A DNA stretch of 64,000 nucleotides from Acidovorax sp. (GCA_018780365.1 JADMJR010000027.1:43344-107343); one strand, 5' to 3'; counted from the stretch's first letter, positions 18,328 through 28,578 are shown. Made by a program: numbers and translations. The notes: generated by a model from the sequence alone, not told the origin.

Positions 18328-19128
18328 TCAGACTGGAACGGTGTAGTTCAGCGTCATGCGCCCACCATCCACGGTCACGATCTCGCCGGTCACATAACTC
18401 GCAGCATCGCTGGCCAGCCAGGCCACCACATCGGCAATCTCCGACGGCTCGCCCAGCCGCTTCATGGGGGTACGGCTCATGATCTTCTGCTTGGCCTCGT
18501 CGCTGGTCAGCACGGCCTTGGCGGCCAGCTCGGTCGCGATGGTGCCAGGCGCCACGGCATTCACACGAATGTTCTTGTCGGCCAGCGCCAGGGCCATCAC
18601 ACGCGTGAGCTGGTTCACGCCGCCTTTGCTCACGTTGTAGCTAGAGATGTTGGGAATGGTTAGCACGCCGTTGACCGAACTCATGTTGACGATGGCGCCG
18701 CCGCCCGAAGCAATCATGGCCCGCGCCACGGCTTGGCCGACGAGGAACGATCCCTTGAGATTGACCCGCAGTACCGCGTCAAAGTCCGCCTCGGTCACGT
18801 CCAGAAAGTCTGCAGCCCGAAAGATGCCCGCGTTGTTCACCAGCACGTCGATGCGCCCATAGGCTGCCAGGGTCTGGGCCACCAGCGCATCCACCTGGGC
18901 CTTGTCGCCCACATCGCAGCGCACATACAGCACACCCAGCTCCTGCGCCAGCGCCTGGCCGCGCACATCGTCCACATCGACGATCACCGGCTTGGCGCCT
19001 TCCACCGCAAAGCGGCGGACGCAGGCTTCGCCAATGCCTTGGGCACCGCCGGTGACGATGCAGACACGGCCTTGGTGGCCGAAGTGGATGGTGGACGCGA
19101 TAGAGGATGCTGGGATGGGAGGGTTCAT
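18328..19128 (-). CDS. SDR-family oxidoreductase
   Basis: VCIVTGGAQGIGEACVRRF, VLVNNAGIF, SSYNVSKGGVNQLT, AVAPGTIATEL, YVTGEIVTVDGG. Confidence 0.93.
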   Translation of the reverse strand: MNPPIPASSIASTIHFGHQGRVCIVTGGAQGIGEACVRRFAVEGAKPVIVDVDDVRGQALAQELGVLYVRCDVGDKAQVDALVAQTLAAYGRIDVLVNNAGIFRAADFLDVTEADFDAVLRVNLKGSFLVGQAVARAMIASGGGAIVNMSSVNGVLTIPNISSYNVSKGGVNQLTRVMALALADKNIRVNAVAPGTIATELAAKAVLTSDEAKQKIMSRTPMKRLGEPSEIADVVAWLASDAASYVTGEIVTVDGGRMTLNYTVPV

Positions 19129-19219
19129 GGGCGTGGATGGTAGCGGCTTGAGCAGTAGACAGCGTCGATAGAGCCCAGAAGGCGCAATGCAGCGTGGTGT
19201 AAATTTAAGTTGATACGAT

Positions 19220-19242
19220 GTATATTATGTAAAATAATATAC
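19220..19242. promoter_or_regulatory. AT-rich perfect palindrome upstream of SDR gene
   Basis: GTATATTAT-GTAAA-ATAATATAC in the intergenic region between divergent genes. Confidence 0.5.
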
Positions 19243-19440
19243 CGACTTGCGATGTCAAGCCTGCGGACTCTGCAACCGCTGAAAGTGGCATCACTAATGC
19301 TCAGCGGAAGTCCGCGCTTGTAACGATGGAGTGACGGATTCTTCCCGCCCGACGAGACCAGACATTTTTCAGACTGCTACGGTGCTTTCTGTGCGCCACT
19401 GCTACGGCGCAGATGCCGAAACTGGCTGCACCATCCAAAG

Positions 19441-20112
19441 ATGAACACCCGCCAAGTCCATATGTTGCCCCGCACCCCCGCTGCACACTCCACTTCGCTG
19501 CAGGCGTCCATTCCGCCCGACTACCTGCGGTGCGCAGTGCCAGCGCACATGGGCGGGTTGGGGGGCAGCCCTGAAGAGCTGGGTTTGTTGATGCGTGCGC
19601 TGTGCGAGAAGTCGCTGTCCGCTGGCGTGCTGTTCTGGTGCCAGCGCACGGCCGTCGAATTTCTGGTGCAGTCGTTCAACGCTGCCGTGCGTGAACACTT
19701 GTTGCCAGAACTCCTCCGTTTTCAGCGGGCCGCCTCCACGCCCCTGTCACTCGACGCCTCGGTGCTGCTGGTGGCTCAAGGCGAAGGGCGCGGCATGCGA
19801 CTGCGTGGCGTCATCCACTCCATCGCCAATGCGCATGCTGATGGCTTTACCCTCGTCGTCCCGGTACAGATGCAAAGCGCAATGGGCTGGGCCGTGCTGC
19901 AAAGCGAGGAAGACGGGGTACACATCGAGCCCGGCAACCTGCTGCCCCACCTGAAAGAAACCTGCCCCGCCAGAGTGCGCGTAGACGACGCGTTCTTCCG
20001 CGCGGACGAGTGGTTGGGCGACAGTCTCTTGCTGCACAAAACCGAGCCCGTGCGGCTGGCATTGGGCGTGCTTTACCAGTCGCTCATTGCAGCCCCCGAG
20101 ATGGCGCTGTGA
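19441..20112 (+). CDS. Short acyl-CoA dehydrogenase-like protein (N-terminal/middle domains only)
   Basis: IPPDYLRCAVPAHMGGLGGSPEELGLLMRALCEKSLSAGVLFWCQRTAVEFL... resembles the acyl-CoA dehydrogenase N-terminal region. At 223 aa the C-terminal helical domain is missing. Confidence 0.5.
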   Translation: MNTRQVHMLPRTPAAHSTSLQASIPPDYLRCAVPAHMGGLGGSPEELGLLMRALCEKSLSAGVLFWCQRTAVEFLVQSFNAAVREHLLPELLRFQRAASTPLSLDASVLLVAQGEGRGMRLRGVIHSIANAHADGFTLVVPVQMQSAMGWAVLQSEEDGVHIEPGNLLPHLKETCPARVRVDDAFFRADEWLGDSLLLHKTEPVRLALGVLYQSLIAAPEMAL

Positions 20113-20271
20113 CTCCAACTGCCATGCGATAGATTTTCGTGAATGCGGTGAATGTGTATCCCCCGGCCCTGGTGGCGGCCAGCTCCCTAAAATAGCCGTG
20201 CCCCCACACATGCGCCGTGCCGAGCCGACCTGTGTGCGGGCCACACAGCTTCGGAGCAGACCTCCTTTTTC

Positions 20272-21714
20272 ATGACGCAGTACGAGCAACTCGCCGACGA
20301 AATCCACGCACTGATCCGTTCCGGTTCCTTGCGCGTGGGCGACCGGTTGCCATCGGTGCGGACATGCAGCGAGCGGCGCAAGATCAGCCAGTCTACGGTG
20401 TTCCAGGCCTACTACCTGCTGGAGTCGCGCGGCGTGGTCCAGGCGCGTGCGCGCTCGGGCTACTACGTCACACCGCGTGCTCAGGACCCTCTGAAGGGTC
20501 CGGAAACTTCACGGCCCTCTCTGGAGACCCAGACCGTAGCCATCAATGACCTGGTGGTGGAGATCCTGAACCTCTCCCGGCGCCACGAGGTGATACCGCT
20601 GGGATCGGCCTTCCCAGACCCTGCCTTGTTTCCTCTGGATCGATTGGCGCGAAGCCTCGGGGCTGCCATGCGGCGGCTGCCGCCGCGCAAATTGCTCGAA
20701 GACCTGACCACTGGGCATCTGCGGCTGCGCCAGCAAGTCGCACAGCGCTACGCGGTGGATGGCATTCATGCCGACGTGGATGACATCGTCATCACCAGCG
20801 GGGCCATGGATGCGCTCAACCTCAGCTTGCAGGCTATCACTGAACCCGGTGACCTGGTGTTGGTGGAGGCCCCCACGTTCTATGCATCGCTCCAGGCCAT
20901 CGAGCGGTTGAAGCTGCGTGCACTCCAGTTGCCGACCAGCCCTGCAGAGGGTGTGGATCTGGCGGCGATGGAGGCGGCATTGGCCAGCGGTACAGTGCGA
21001 GCCTGCTGGTTCATGCCCACCTTCCAGAACCCGTTGGGCGCCTTGATTCCAGAGAGCCGCAAGCAGGCCATGGCCGAGCTGCTGGCGCGCTACCAGGTGC
21101 CACTGATCGAGGACGATGTGTATGGCGACCTATATGCCGGCACGCACAAGCCGCGTCCGATCAAGGCCTTTGACAAGCAAGGTTGGGTGATCCACTGTGC
21201 TTCTTTCTCCAAAAACCTGGCGCCGGGTTACCGGGTGGGGTGGGCCTGCGCAGGGCGATGGACGCGGGCCATTGAGCGCCTGAAGGTCATGAGCAGCCTG
21301 TCGGCCTCGGTGCCACCACAGGCGGCGATCTCGGACTACCTGGCCCAGGGCGGCTTTGACCTGCACCTGCGCCGACTGCGAAAAACGCTGGCGCTGCAGC
21401 GCGACGTGATGCTGGATGCCATTGCCGAATCGTTTCCGCCAGGCACCCGGGTCACCCGCCCGCAAGGGGGCTACTTTTTGTGGCTGGAGTTGGCGCCCCA
21501 CATCGACGCCATCGAATTGATGCGTCAAGCATTGACGGCGGGGGTGAGTCTGATGCCCGGCCCTCTTTTTTCGGCAGACCAGCGTTTTGCGCATTGCATT
21601 CGGCTGAATTTTGGTGCGGCCCCAGCGCATGAAGTCACCCGGGCGACCCATATTCTGGGTGCCTTGGTGCGTGCTCTGGCCGCAGAGGGCCGGACTGATT
21701 CAACGCCCGCCTAG
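20272..21714 (+). CDS. MocR/PdxR-type GntR regulator with aminotransferase domain
   Basis: wHTH YEQLADEIHALIRSGSLRVGDRLPSVRTCSERRKISQSTVFQAYYLLESRGVVQARARSGYYV plus fold-type I PLP domain (HCASFSKNLAPGYRVGW). Confidence 0.93.
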   Translation: MTQYEQLADEIHALIRSGSLRVGDRLPSVRTCSERRKISQSTVFQAYYLLESRGVVQARARSGYYVTPRAQDPLKGPETSRPSLETQTVAINDLVVEILNLSRRHEVIPLGSAFPDPALFPLDRLARSLGAAMRRLPPRKLLEDLTTGHLRLRQQVAQRYAVDGIHADVDDIVITSGAMDALNLSLQAITEPGDLVLVEAPTFYASLQAIERLKLRALQLPTSPAEGVDLAAMEAALASGTVRACWFMPTFQNPLGALIPESRKQAMAELLARYQVPLIEDDVYGDLYAGTHKPRPIKAFDKQGWVIHCASFSKNLAPGYRVGWACAGRWTRAIERLKVMSSLSASVPPQAAISDYLAQGGFDLHLRRLRKTLALQRDVMLDAIAESFPPGTRVTRPQGGYFLWLELAPHIDAIELMRQALTAGVSLMPGPLFSADQRFAHCIRLNFGAAPAHEVTRATHILGALVRALAAEGRTDSTPA

Positions 21715-21840
21715 CGCATCTGCTACGGTCACCAATTGCAGCGTCTGCCGCTGGTTTTGATGAGCCACTGATGGCCCACTTGTAGGCACTGAGCGGCCGG
21801 TTTTTTGTCACTTCACGACACATGGCCGCAGGAGCTTGCC

Positions 21841-23259
21841 ATGTCATCTGTCAGTGCACCACGCGCACAACCCCTCCATTTCCACCCTCCCCGCCCCACC
21901 CTGCGCTTTGGCATTCGGGCCATCTCTGGCCGATTCAATCGCGGTCGCTGGTGGGCCATTGGCCTGACCCAGCTCCCGTTTTTGGGGCTGTGCTGGGCTC
22001 AGTGGAACGGGCAGCCCTTGGTGGGCTTTGATTTCTTGCGCCAGAAGATCCATCTGTTTGGCTCATTGCTGGGGCCGCAAGATCTGCTGTTGCTCACACT
22101 GCTTTTGATCGGCGGAGCCCTGGCGCTGTTTGTGACCTCCGCAGTGGGCGGGCGCATCTTCTGCGGCTTTGCATGCCCACAGTCGGTTTACACCGCGTTG
22201 TTCATCTGGATCGAACAAAAGGTACAGGGCACACCGGGCCTGCGCCAGCGCAGGCAGATCCAAGGCGCGTGGGCCGCAGCATGCTCGCGCAAGCTGCTGA
22301 CCTGGGCGCTGTGGGCCCTGGTGGCCCTGGCGCTGGGATGGACCCTGACAGCCTACTTTTCGAGCGGTCCCGATCTCTGGCGGCGCACGTGGCAGGGCGA
22401 GGTGGGCTCGGTGGAGACCACCTTGATGCTGGGGTATGCCGTCTTCGCATTCGCACAGGCCGGATTTCTGCGCGAGAAGGTTTGCCAGCATATGTGCCCC
22501 TATGCCCGTTTTCAGGGGGTGATGGGAACGCCCCATACCCAGTCCGTGATGTACGACGCGCCCCGTGGCGAGCCACGCCGCGCGGCCACGGTCGCGAACT
22601 CCCACATGCAGGCCGCACCTGCTTCGGCATTGGCCACAGGGGACTGCATTGACTGCAACCTCTGCGTAGAGGTGTGCCCCGCAGGCATCGACATCCGCAA
22701 CGGCCTGCAGTACGAGTGCATCAGCTGTGGCCTGTGCATCGATGCCTGCGACCGCGTGATGCTCAAGTCGCGCCGGCCTACGGGATTGATCCGGTTTGCC
22801 TCACAGAAAGGCGCCGATTGGCGCGATACCTTGCGCCAACCGCGGATCAGGATGTATGCGGCCCTTCTGGGGCTGACCCTGCTGGGTATCGCGACGACGG
22901 CGGCCCTGCGTGTGCCGCTGCAGGTGGAGGTAGTGCGCGACCGGAGCGTGCTGGCCCGCCAACTGCGCAATGGGGATATCGAGAACATCTACCGCGTGCA
23001 CATCCAGAATTACGACACCCAGGCCCACACCTACGACATCCGGGTGGTCAGCGATGCCGCGCTGTACATCCCCGCCCCCGCGCCTGTGCACATTGCCTCG
23101 GGCGAAGAGCGGACCTTGGCCGTATCGGTGGTGCAGCCCTACCGCGCCGATGCGCGAGCACCCGCCCCATCCATCATCCCCCTGACTTTGAGCGTGCGCT
23201 CCCAAACCAGCGCGGAGCAACAGCGCAGCCGCTCCAGCAAGTTCATCTTGCCGCGCTGA
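21841..23259 (+). CDS. ccoG: Cytochrome c oxidase accessory protein CcoG
   Basis: Polytopic protein with CGFACPQSVYTALFIWIEQKVQG, CQHMCPYARFQGVM and two 4Fe-4S motifs CIDCNLCVEVCPAGIDIRNGLQYECISCGLCIDACD. Confidence 0.95.
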   Translation: MSSVSAPRAQPLHFHPPRPTLRFGIRAISGRFNRGRWWAIGLTQLPFLGLCWAQWNGQPLVGFDFLRQKIHLFGSLLGPQDLLLLTLLLIGGALALFVTSAVGGRIFCGFACPQSVYTALFIWIEQKVQGTPGLRQRRQIQGAWAAACSRKLLTWALWALVALALGWTLTAYFSSGPDLWRRTWQGEVGSVETTLMLGYAVFAFAQAGFLREKVCQHMCPYARFQGVMGTPHTQSVMYDAPRGEPRRAATVANSHMQAAPASALATGDCIDCNLCVEVCPAGIDIRNGLQYECISCGLCIDACDRVMLKSRRPTGLIRFASQKGADWRDTLRQPRIRMYAALLGLTLLGIATTAALRVPLQVEVVRDRSVLARQLRNGDIENIYRVHIQNYDTQAHTYDIRVVSDAALYIPAPAPVHIASGEERTLAVSVVQPYRADARAPAPSIIPLTLSVRSQTSAEQQRSRSSKFILPR

Positions 23260-23383
23260 CCCTGCGCATGCCGCCGCGCAATTGAGCTAGGCCGCATGTA
23301 CGTAGTCTTTCCCGAGTTTCTGGTGCTGCAAGAGCAGCACCAGAAAACTGCGACTTCAACCCGCCGCGCGTCCAACCCCGCTG

Positions 23384-25105
23384 CTATGGAGTGGGCACGG
23401 CGAGTGCTGCATGCTGGTGGGCAAACACAAAAGCCTGATGGGTACTTAAAAACACCCGCCCCTGCAGCTGCTGGCCCAATGCCGTGGTCTGCAGGCGGTC
23501 CAGTACCGGGCCTTTGACCTCTGCGAGTAGCAATTTGATGCCACGCTGCGTCAGACTACGCTCCAGGTCGGTCAACATCCCCAGTGCAGTGGCGTCGATC
23601 TGGTTGATGGCCGAACACACCAGCAGCACATGGCGGGTGCCGGACTGGGCGGCGATCAGGCTTTCTATCGTGTCCTGCAGAACCTCTGAGTTGGCAAAGT
23701 AAAGACTTTCATCCACACGCACGGCGATCAGGCCGGGCTCGGTGGCAACAGAGTGGCGCACGATGTTGCGGAAGTGCTCTGTACCGGGCACACGCCCCAC
23801 CACTGCGATGTGCGGGTGGCTGCTGCGCCAGACCAGCGTGCCCAGCGACAAGCCCACCCCCATCAGGATGCCCACCTCCACGCCCCAGGCAATGACACCA
23901 CCTGCGGTGGCCAGCAGCGACAGTGCGTCGGCCTTGTCGTAGCGCCAGGCTTCGCGCAAGGTCTGCACATCGATCAGCGACACCACCGCCACGACGATGG
24001 TGGCGGCCAGCACCGCATGGGGCAGGTAGTGGAACACCCCTGTCAGGGCCGCAATCACCACCCCCATGAGCACAGCAGATACAACCCCCGCCAGCGGCGT
24101 GTTGGCTCCTGCCGAAAAATTGACGACCGACCGCGCAAAGCCCCCGGTGACAGGAAAACCGCCCGACAAGGCACTCGCCACATTGGCCGCCCCCAGCCCC
24201 AGAAGCTCGCGGTTGGGCTGGATACGCTGCTGGCGCTTGAGGGCCAGCGACTGCGCCACAGACACGCTTTCCACAAAACCCACCAAAGAAATGAGCAGCG
24301 CAGGCAACCACAGCGGGCCCACGGCCGACAAAACAATCGATGGAAAAGCCAGCACTGGCAACCCCTGCGGCACGGCGCCCACAATGCTGACGCGGGCGGT
24401 TTCGTCCCACCGCAGCGCAGCCACCAGTGCCGTGGACACCAGCACCGCCAGCATGGGCGCGAGCTTGGAGGCCAGGTCTGCCAGTTTGGCGTTGACCCCG
24501 GCACGCACCAGCCAAGGCGCCAGGTACGTGCGAGCCACCAGCAAGAAGAGCACGCTCCCGGCCCCGATACCCAGCGTCACACCATTGGTATCTGGCACCG
24601 CCTGGGCCAACTGGAGCAAGGTCTCCAGCACATGGGCACCGCCCGCCTTCACGCCCAGCAGGTGCTTGACCTGCCCCACGGCAATCAGGATGGCTGAACC
24701 CGAAATGAAGCCGCTGATAACCGGATGGCTCAGGAAATGAGCCAGAAAACCCAGCCTCAGCACGCCAAACAACAGCAGCATGCCGCCCGACAGCAATGCG
24801 AGCAGCATGGCCAAGGCCACGTAGTCGGCAGAACCCGGTGCCGCCAGCGGTTGCAGCGCGCTGGCGGTCATGAGCGATGCCACAGCCACCGGGCCCACTG
24901 CCAATGTCATGCTCGACCCCAGCAAGGCATAGGCCATGATGGGCAGGATGCTGGCGTACAGGCCCATTTCTGGGGGCAAGCCCGCTAAAAGCGCATAGGC
25001 CAGGCTTTGCGGGATGAGCATCACCGTGACAATCACCCCGGCCACCAGATCCCCCGAGAGCCAGTGCCTTTGGTAGCCGCGCATCCAGTGGGGCACGATG
25101 TTCAT
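23384..25105 (-). CDS. SulP-family inorganic anion transporter with STAS domain
   Basis: GDLVAGVIVTVMLIPQSLAYALLAGLPPEMGLYASILPIMAYALLGSS; C-terminal STAS HVLLVCSAINQIDATALGMLTDLERSL. Confidence 0.93.
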   Translation of the reverse strand: MNIVPHWMRGYQRHWLSGDLVAGVIVTVMLIPQSLAYALLAGLPPEMGLYASILPIMAYALLGSSMTLAVGPVAVASLMTASALQPLAAPGSADYVALAMLLALLSGGMLLLFGVLRLGFLAHFLSHPVISGFISGSAILIAVGQVKHLLGVKAGGAHVLETLLQLAQAVPDTNGVTLGIGAGSVLFLLVARTYLAPWLVRAGVNAKLADLASKLAPMLAVLVSTALVAALRWDETARVSIVGAVPQGLPVLAFPSIVLSAVGPLWLPALLISLVGFVESVSVAQSLALKRQQRIQPNRELLGLGAANVASALSGGFPVTGGFARSVVNFSAGANTPLAGVVSAVLMGVVIAALTGVFHYLPHAVLAATIVVAVVSLIDVQTLREAWRYDKADALSLLATAGGVIAWGVEVGILMGVGLSLGTLVWRSSHPHIAVVGRVPGTEHFRNIVRHSVATEPGLIAVRVDESLYFANSEVLQDTIESLIAAQSGTRHVLLVCSAINQIDATALGMLTDLERSLTQRGIKLLLAEVKGPVLDRLQTTALGQQLQGRVFLSTHQAFVFAHQHAALAVPTP

Positions 25106-25137
25106 GGTGCTGCCTGCCTTTATGGACGCAACCCGGC

Positions 25138-25482
25138 TCAGCCCAGCGACTGGGCCAGGCCAAAAAGCTGGGCAGACCGCGCCCCTGACCGGCAGAACGC
25201 CAGCGTTGGCTGGACCGCTGCAGCTAACGCATCCTGCATTGCCTGCACCTGTTCCGCCGTGATGGCGCCACTCACCACCGGCAGGTACACATAGCGCAGC
25301 CCTGCTGCCATGGCGGCACGTTCGAGTGCCAGGCTGGTGGGCTGGGCGTCTCCGCCCTCCCCATCCGGGCGGTTGTTGATGACGGTTTTGAACCCCTGGG
25401 CAAACACCCAGGAAAAGTCCTCTGCCAGCAGTTGGGGCGACACCGCAAAGTCCGGCGTCAGAGCGATGACTTGCAAGCCCAT
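25138..25482 (-). CDS. DUF442 / TIGR01244-type sulfurtransferase-phosphatase domain protein
   Basis: MGLQVIALTPDFAVSPQLLAEDFSWVFAQGFKTVINNRPDGEGGDAQPTS...LAFCRSGARSAQLFGLA. Confidence 0.85.
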   Translation of the reverse strand: MGLQVIALTPDFAVSPQLLAEDFSWVFAQGFKTVINNRPDGEGGDAQPTSLALERAAMAAGLRYVYLPVVSGAITAEQVQAMQDALAAAVQPTLAFCRSGARSAQLFGLAQSLG

Positions 25483-25483
25483 G

Positions 25484-25933
25484 TCAGTGTTCTCCTGCCT
25501 GAGGAATGGGCTTGCGGCCCATGCGGCCCTCCGCCCATTCAAACAACCACATGCCCGCCAGCATGGCCAGCACGAACGCGATGGCCTTGGGCTGCCCCGC
25601 CCCTGCCGACACAATGGCCGGGCCGGGACAAAAGCCCGCCATGCCCCAGCCCGCACCGAAGACCAGGCTTCCAACCACCAGGCGACGGTCAATGTCGCGG
25701 GAGGTGGGCAGGTGCATGGCGCCGCCCAAAAAACTGGTGGTGCGCTTCTTGGCCAGGGCAAACGCAAGAACGCCGACCGCGATGGCACCGCCCATGACAA
25801 AGGCCAGGGACGGGTCCCAAAGGCCTGCCAGGTCCAGAAAACCCAGCACCTTGCCAGGGTCGGTCATGCCAGAGACGATGAGACCCAGGCCAAACACCAG
25901 GCCCACCACAAATTCCGAAATCCGGTTCTTCAT
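25484..25933 (-). CDS. YeeE/YedE-family membrane protein (DUF6691-like half)
   Basis: VVGLVFGLGLIVSGMTDPGKVLGFLDLAGLWDPSLAFVMGGAI...LVFGAGWGMAGFCPGPAIV. Confidence 0.88.
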   Translation of the reverse strand: MKNRISEFVVGLVFGLGLIVSGMTDPGKVLGFLDLAGLWDPSLAFVMGGAIAVGVLAFALAKKRTTSFLGGAMHLPTSRDIDRRLVVGSLVFGAGWGMAGFCPGPAIVSAGAGQPKAIAFVLAMLAGMWLFEWAEGRMGRKPIPQAGEH

Positions 25934-25971
25934 ATCAATGCTCCATATGGTTCAGGGGCGTCCCCGGGCGC

Positions 25972-26403
25972 TCAGCCCAGCACATGCCGAATCAAAAAGA
26001 CGGCGACAAACCCCGCGCCCATGAAGGCCAGGGTGGCGATCAGGGAGCGGGGTGACATGCGCGAGAGCCCACACACCCCATGGCCGCTAGTGCAGCCCGA
26101 GCCGTAGCGCGTGCCCACCCCGACCAGCAGCCCGGCCACCACCACCATGCCCCAGCCCGCGTCAATGCGCGCTTGCGTGGGGGCGGCAAACAACCAGTAC
26201 ACGCCAGGGGCCACCAGCATGCCCAGCACAAAGGCCAGGCGCCAGCCGATGTCACCCACCCGTGGCCGCAGCAAGCCGCCCACGATGCCGCTGATCCCCA
26301 GGATGCGGCCATTGAGCAACACGAACAGCGCCGAGGCCAAGCCCAGCAAAACGCCGCCCGCCAACGCCATCCAAGGCGTGAAATGGGTCCAATCGATCAG
26401 CAT
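25972..26403 (-). CDS. YeeE/YedE-family membrane protein
   Basis: MLIDWTHFTPWMALAGGVLLGLASALFVLLNGRILGISGIVGGLL...GTRYGSGCTSGHGVCGLSRMSPRSLIAT. Confidence 0.9.
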   Translation of the reverse strand: MLIDWTHFTPWMALAGGVLLGLASALFVLLNGRILGISGIVGGLLRPRVGDIGWRLAFVLGMLVAPGVYWLFAAPTQARIDAGWGMVVVAGLLVGVGTRYGSGCTSGHGVCGLSRMSPRSLIATLAFMGAGFVAVFLIRHVLG

Positions 26404-26744
26404 GTGCCGCCCTCCTCTGTGGTGGCCGGGGATGGGACACAAAACTGTTCAAACAGCACATTCATCACCGCCAGCGCCTGCGGACTGGCGATCTGGTAAT
26501 AAATGTTCTTGCCCTCGCGCCGAGTGCTGACCAGACCCTCCTCACGCAACACACCCAGTTGCTGGGACAAGGTGGGCTGGGAGATACCGACCAGCGCCTC
26601 CAGCTCCCCCACCCGTTTCTCGCCCTGGCTGAGCTGGCACAGCAACAGCAGACGGTCGGGGTTGGAGAGCACCTTCATGAGGCGGCAGGCACTGTCGGCC
26701 GAGCGGCGCAGGCTTTCAAGGTCAATGGGGGTCTCGGTGAGCAT
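26397..26744 (-). CDS. ArsR-family regulator (BigR/SqrR-like by context)
   Basis: ArsR wHTH: LMKVLSNPDRLLLLCQLSQGEKRVGELEALVGISQPTLSQQLGVLREEGLVSTRREGKNIYYQI. Alternative start at 26768. Confidence 0.87.
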   Translation of the reverse strand: MLTETPIDLESLRRSADSACRLMKVLSNPDRLLLLCQLSQGEKRVGELEALVGISQPTLSQQLGVLREEGLVSTRREGKNIYYQIASPQALAVMNVLFEQFCVPSPATTEEGGTC

Positions 26745-26779
26745 GGGCGCACTCCTTTTCGATTTCATTGCAGATATTC

Positions 26780-26806
26780 TATTGACTGACAATATATATG
26801 TCAATA
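26780..26806. promoter_or_regulatory. Inverted repeat in the divergent promoter region of the ArsR-type regulator
   Basis: TATTGAC-N13-GTCAATA. Confidence 0.5.
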
Positions 26807-26845
26807 AACTATAAATACTGAAAATGAAATCCAAGGAAAGCAGCG

Positions 26846-27706
26846 ATGAAACCCCAGATACAGGCCTTCTTCGACGACGCCACCTGGACCGTGAGCTATG
26901 TCGTGTATGACCAGCCCGGCGGCCACTGTGCGCTGGTGGATTCGGTACTGGACTACGACCCCAAGTCGGGCCGCACCCGCACGTACTCTGCCGAACGCTT
27001 GATCGAGTTTGTGCAAACCCACGGACTGACCGTGCAATGGATCCTGGAAACCCATGCACATGCCGACCACCTGTCGGCCGCGCACTACCTGCGCAGCAAG
27101 CTGGGGGGCCAGATCGCCATCGGCGCAGCCATCACCCACGTGCAGAACGTGTTCAAGGCCGTCTTTCATCTGGAGCCCACATTTCGCCCGGACGGCCGCC
27201 AGTTTGACCACCTGCTGCGCAACGACGAAGTGTTCCGCATCGGCCAGCTGGAAGCCAAGGCGCTGGCCGTGCCAGGACACACACCCGCCTGCATGGCCTA
27301 CCAAGTGGGCGATGCCGTGTTTGTGGGCGATACCCTGTTCATGCCCGACGTGGGCACGGCGCGGTGCGACTTTCCGGGCGGCAGTGCGCATCAGCTCTAC
27401 CAGTCGGTGCGCAAGCTGTTGAGCCTGCCACCAGACACCCGCCTCTATATGTGCCACGACTACCCACCAGCCGGGCGCGCCACCGCGTGGCAGACCACAG
27501 TGGCCGACCAACGGGCCCACAACATCCATGTGCACGATGGCGTAACCGAAGAAGATTTTGTGGCCCTGCGCACCCGGCGCGATGCCACGCTGGACATGCC
27601 GGTTCTGATCCTGCCCTCGGTGCAGGTCAACATCCGCGCCGGTGCCATGCCACCGGCCGAAGACAACGGCGTGGCCTATCTCAAGATCCCGGTCAACGCG
27701 CTGTAA
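26846..27706 (+). CDS. MBL-fold hydrolase, Blh/ETHE1-like persulfide dioxygenase type
   Basis: ILETHAHADHLSAAHYL...VPGHTPACMAYQVGDAVFVGDTLFMPDVGTARCDFPGG...LYMCHDYPP. Confidence 0.9.
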   Translation: MKPQIQAFFDDATWTVSYVVYDQPGGHCALVDSVLDYDPKSGRTRTYSAERLIEFVQTHGLTVQWILETHAHADHLSAAHYLRSKLGGQIAIGAAITHVQNVFKAVFHLEPTFRPDGRQFDHLLRNDEVFRIGQLEAKALAVPGHTPACMAYQVGDAVFVGDTLFMPDVGTARCDFPGGSAHQLYQSVRKLLSLPPDTRLYMCHDYPPAGRATAWQTTVADQRAHNIHVHDGVTEEDFVALRTRRDATLDMPVLILPSVQVNIRAGAMPPAEDNGVAYLKIPVNAL

Positions 27707-27750
27707 CCCCTTTCCCATCCCTAACCATTTGAGCCATTCCGGAGGTTTTC

Positions 27751-28197
27751 ATGAGCAATGAACAGGTCACCGTCGAACTTGCCCAGCAACAGGACTACCG
27801 TTTTGACATCCAGTTCGGTGCAGCCGTCCCCAACCTGATCGGCGACGAGCCTGCGCCGCTGGGCACCGGCACGGGGCCATCGCCGGTGCAACTGCTGTGC
27901 GCCGCAGTGGGCAACTGCCTGAGCGACTCGCTGCTGTTTGCCCTGCGCAAGTTCAAACAGGCCCCCGAACCCTTGCGCGCCAGTGTGGTGGCCGAAGTGG
28001 GACGCAATGCCGAAGGCCGTCTGCGCGTGCTGCGCATGGATGCCACGCTGCACCTGGGCGTGCCTGCGGCCCAGTTGGAGCACCTGGACCGCGTGCTCAG
28101 CCAGTTCGAAAGCTACTGCACTGTGACCCAGAGCGTGGGCCAGGGCATCCCCATCACCGTGACAGTGCTGGACACGGACGGTGTGGCACTGAAGTAA
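27751..28197 (+). CDS. OsmC-family protein
   Basis: GTGPSPVQLLCAAVGNCLSDSLLFALRKFKQ; C-terminal YCTVTQSVGQGIPITVTV. Confidence 0.87.
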   Translation: MSNEQVTVELAQQQDYRFDIQFGAAVPNLIGDEPAPLGTGTGPSPVQLLCAAVGNCLSDSLLFALRKFKQAPEPLRASVVAEVGRNAEGRLRVLRMDATLHLGVPAAQLEHLDRVLSQFESYCTVTQSVGQGIPITVTVLDTDGVALK

Positions 28198-28322
28198 CCC
28201 CGCTGCAACCCTGTTTCCGCAGACCTCGGCGGTGCCCTTTCCCCCAACACACCGCTTCCCACGCAAAAAAGCCCCCGCTCCGGGAGCCGCTGCATCAACC
28301 CAAAGTAAGCAAAGGAATCACC

Positions 28323-28514
28323 ATGAACATCAACGTTGGAACCCTGGACCGTGTACTGCGCGTCGTGGCGGGCCTGGTCCTGATTGTGCTGGCCGCCACC
28401 GGCACGGTGGGGTGGTGGGGCTGGCTGGGCGTAGTGCCCCTGGCCACCGCTCTTTTTCGCTTTTGCCCGGCCTACACGCTGCTGGGCATCAACACCTGTC
28501 CCCTGAAGAAATAA
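28323..28514 (+). CDS. DUF2892 (YgaP-like) small membrane protein
   Basis: MNINVGTLDRVLRVVAGLVLIVLAATGTVGWWGWLGVVPLATALFRFCPAYTLLGINTCPLKK. Confidence 0.9.
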   Translation: MNINVGTLDRVLRVVAGLVLIVLAATGTVGWWGWLGVVPLATALFRFCPAYTLLGINTCPLKK

Positions 28515-28578
28515 CCAGCGGTGGGCGCAGCGAGTACAGGCGCCGCAAGCCCTCCGCATTCTTGACAAGGATCTTTCC

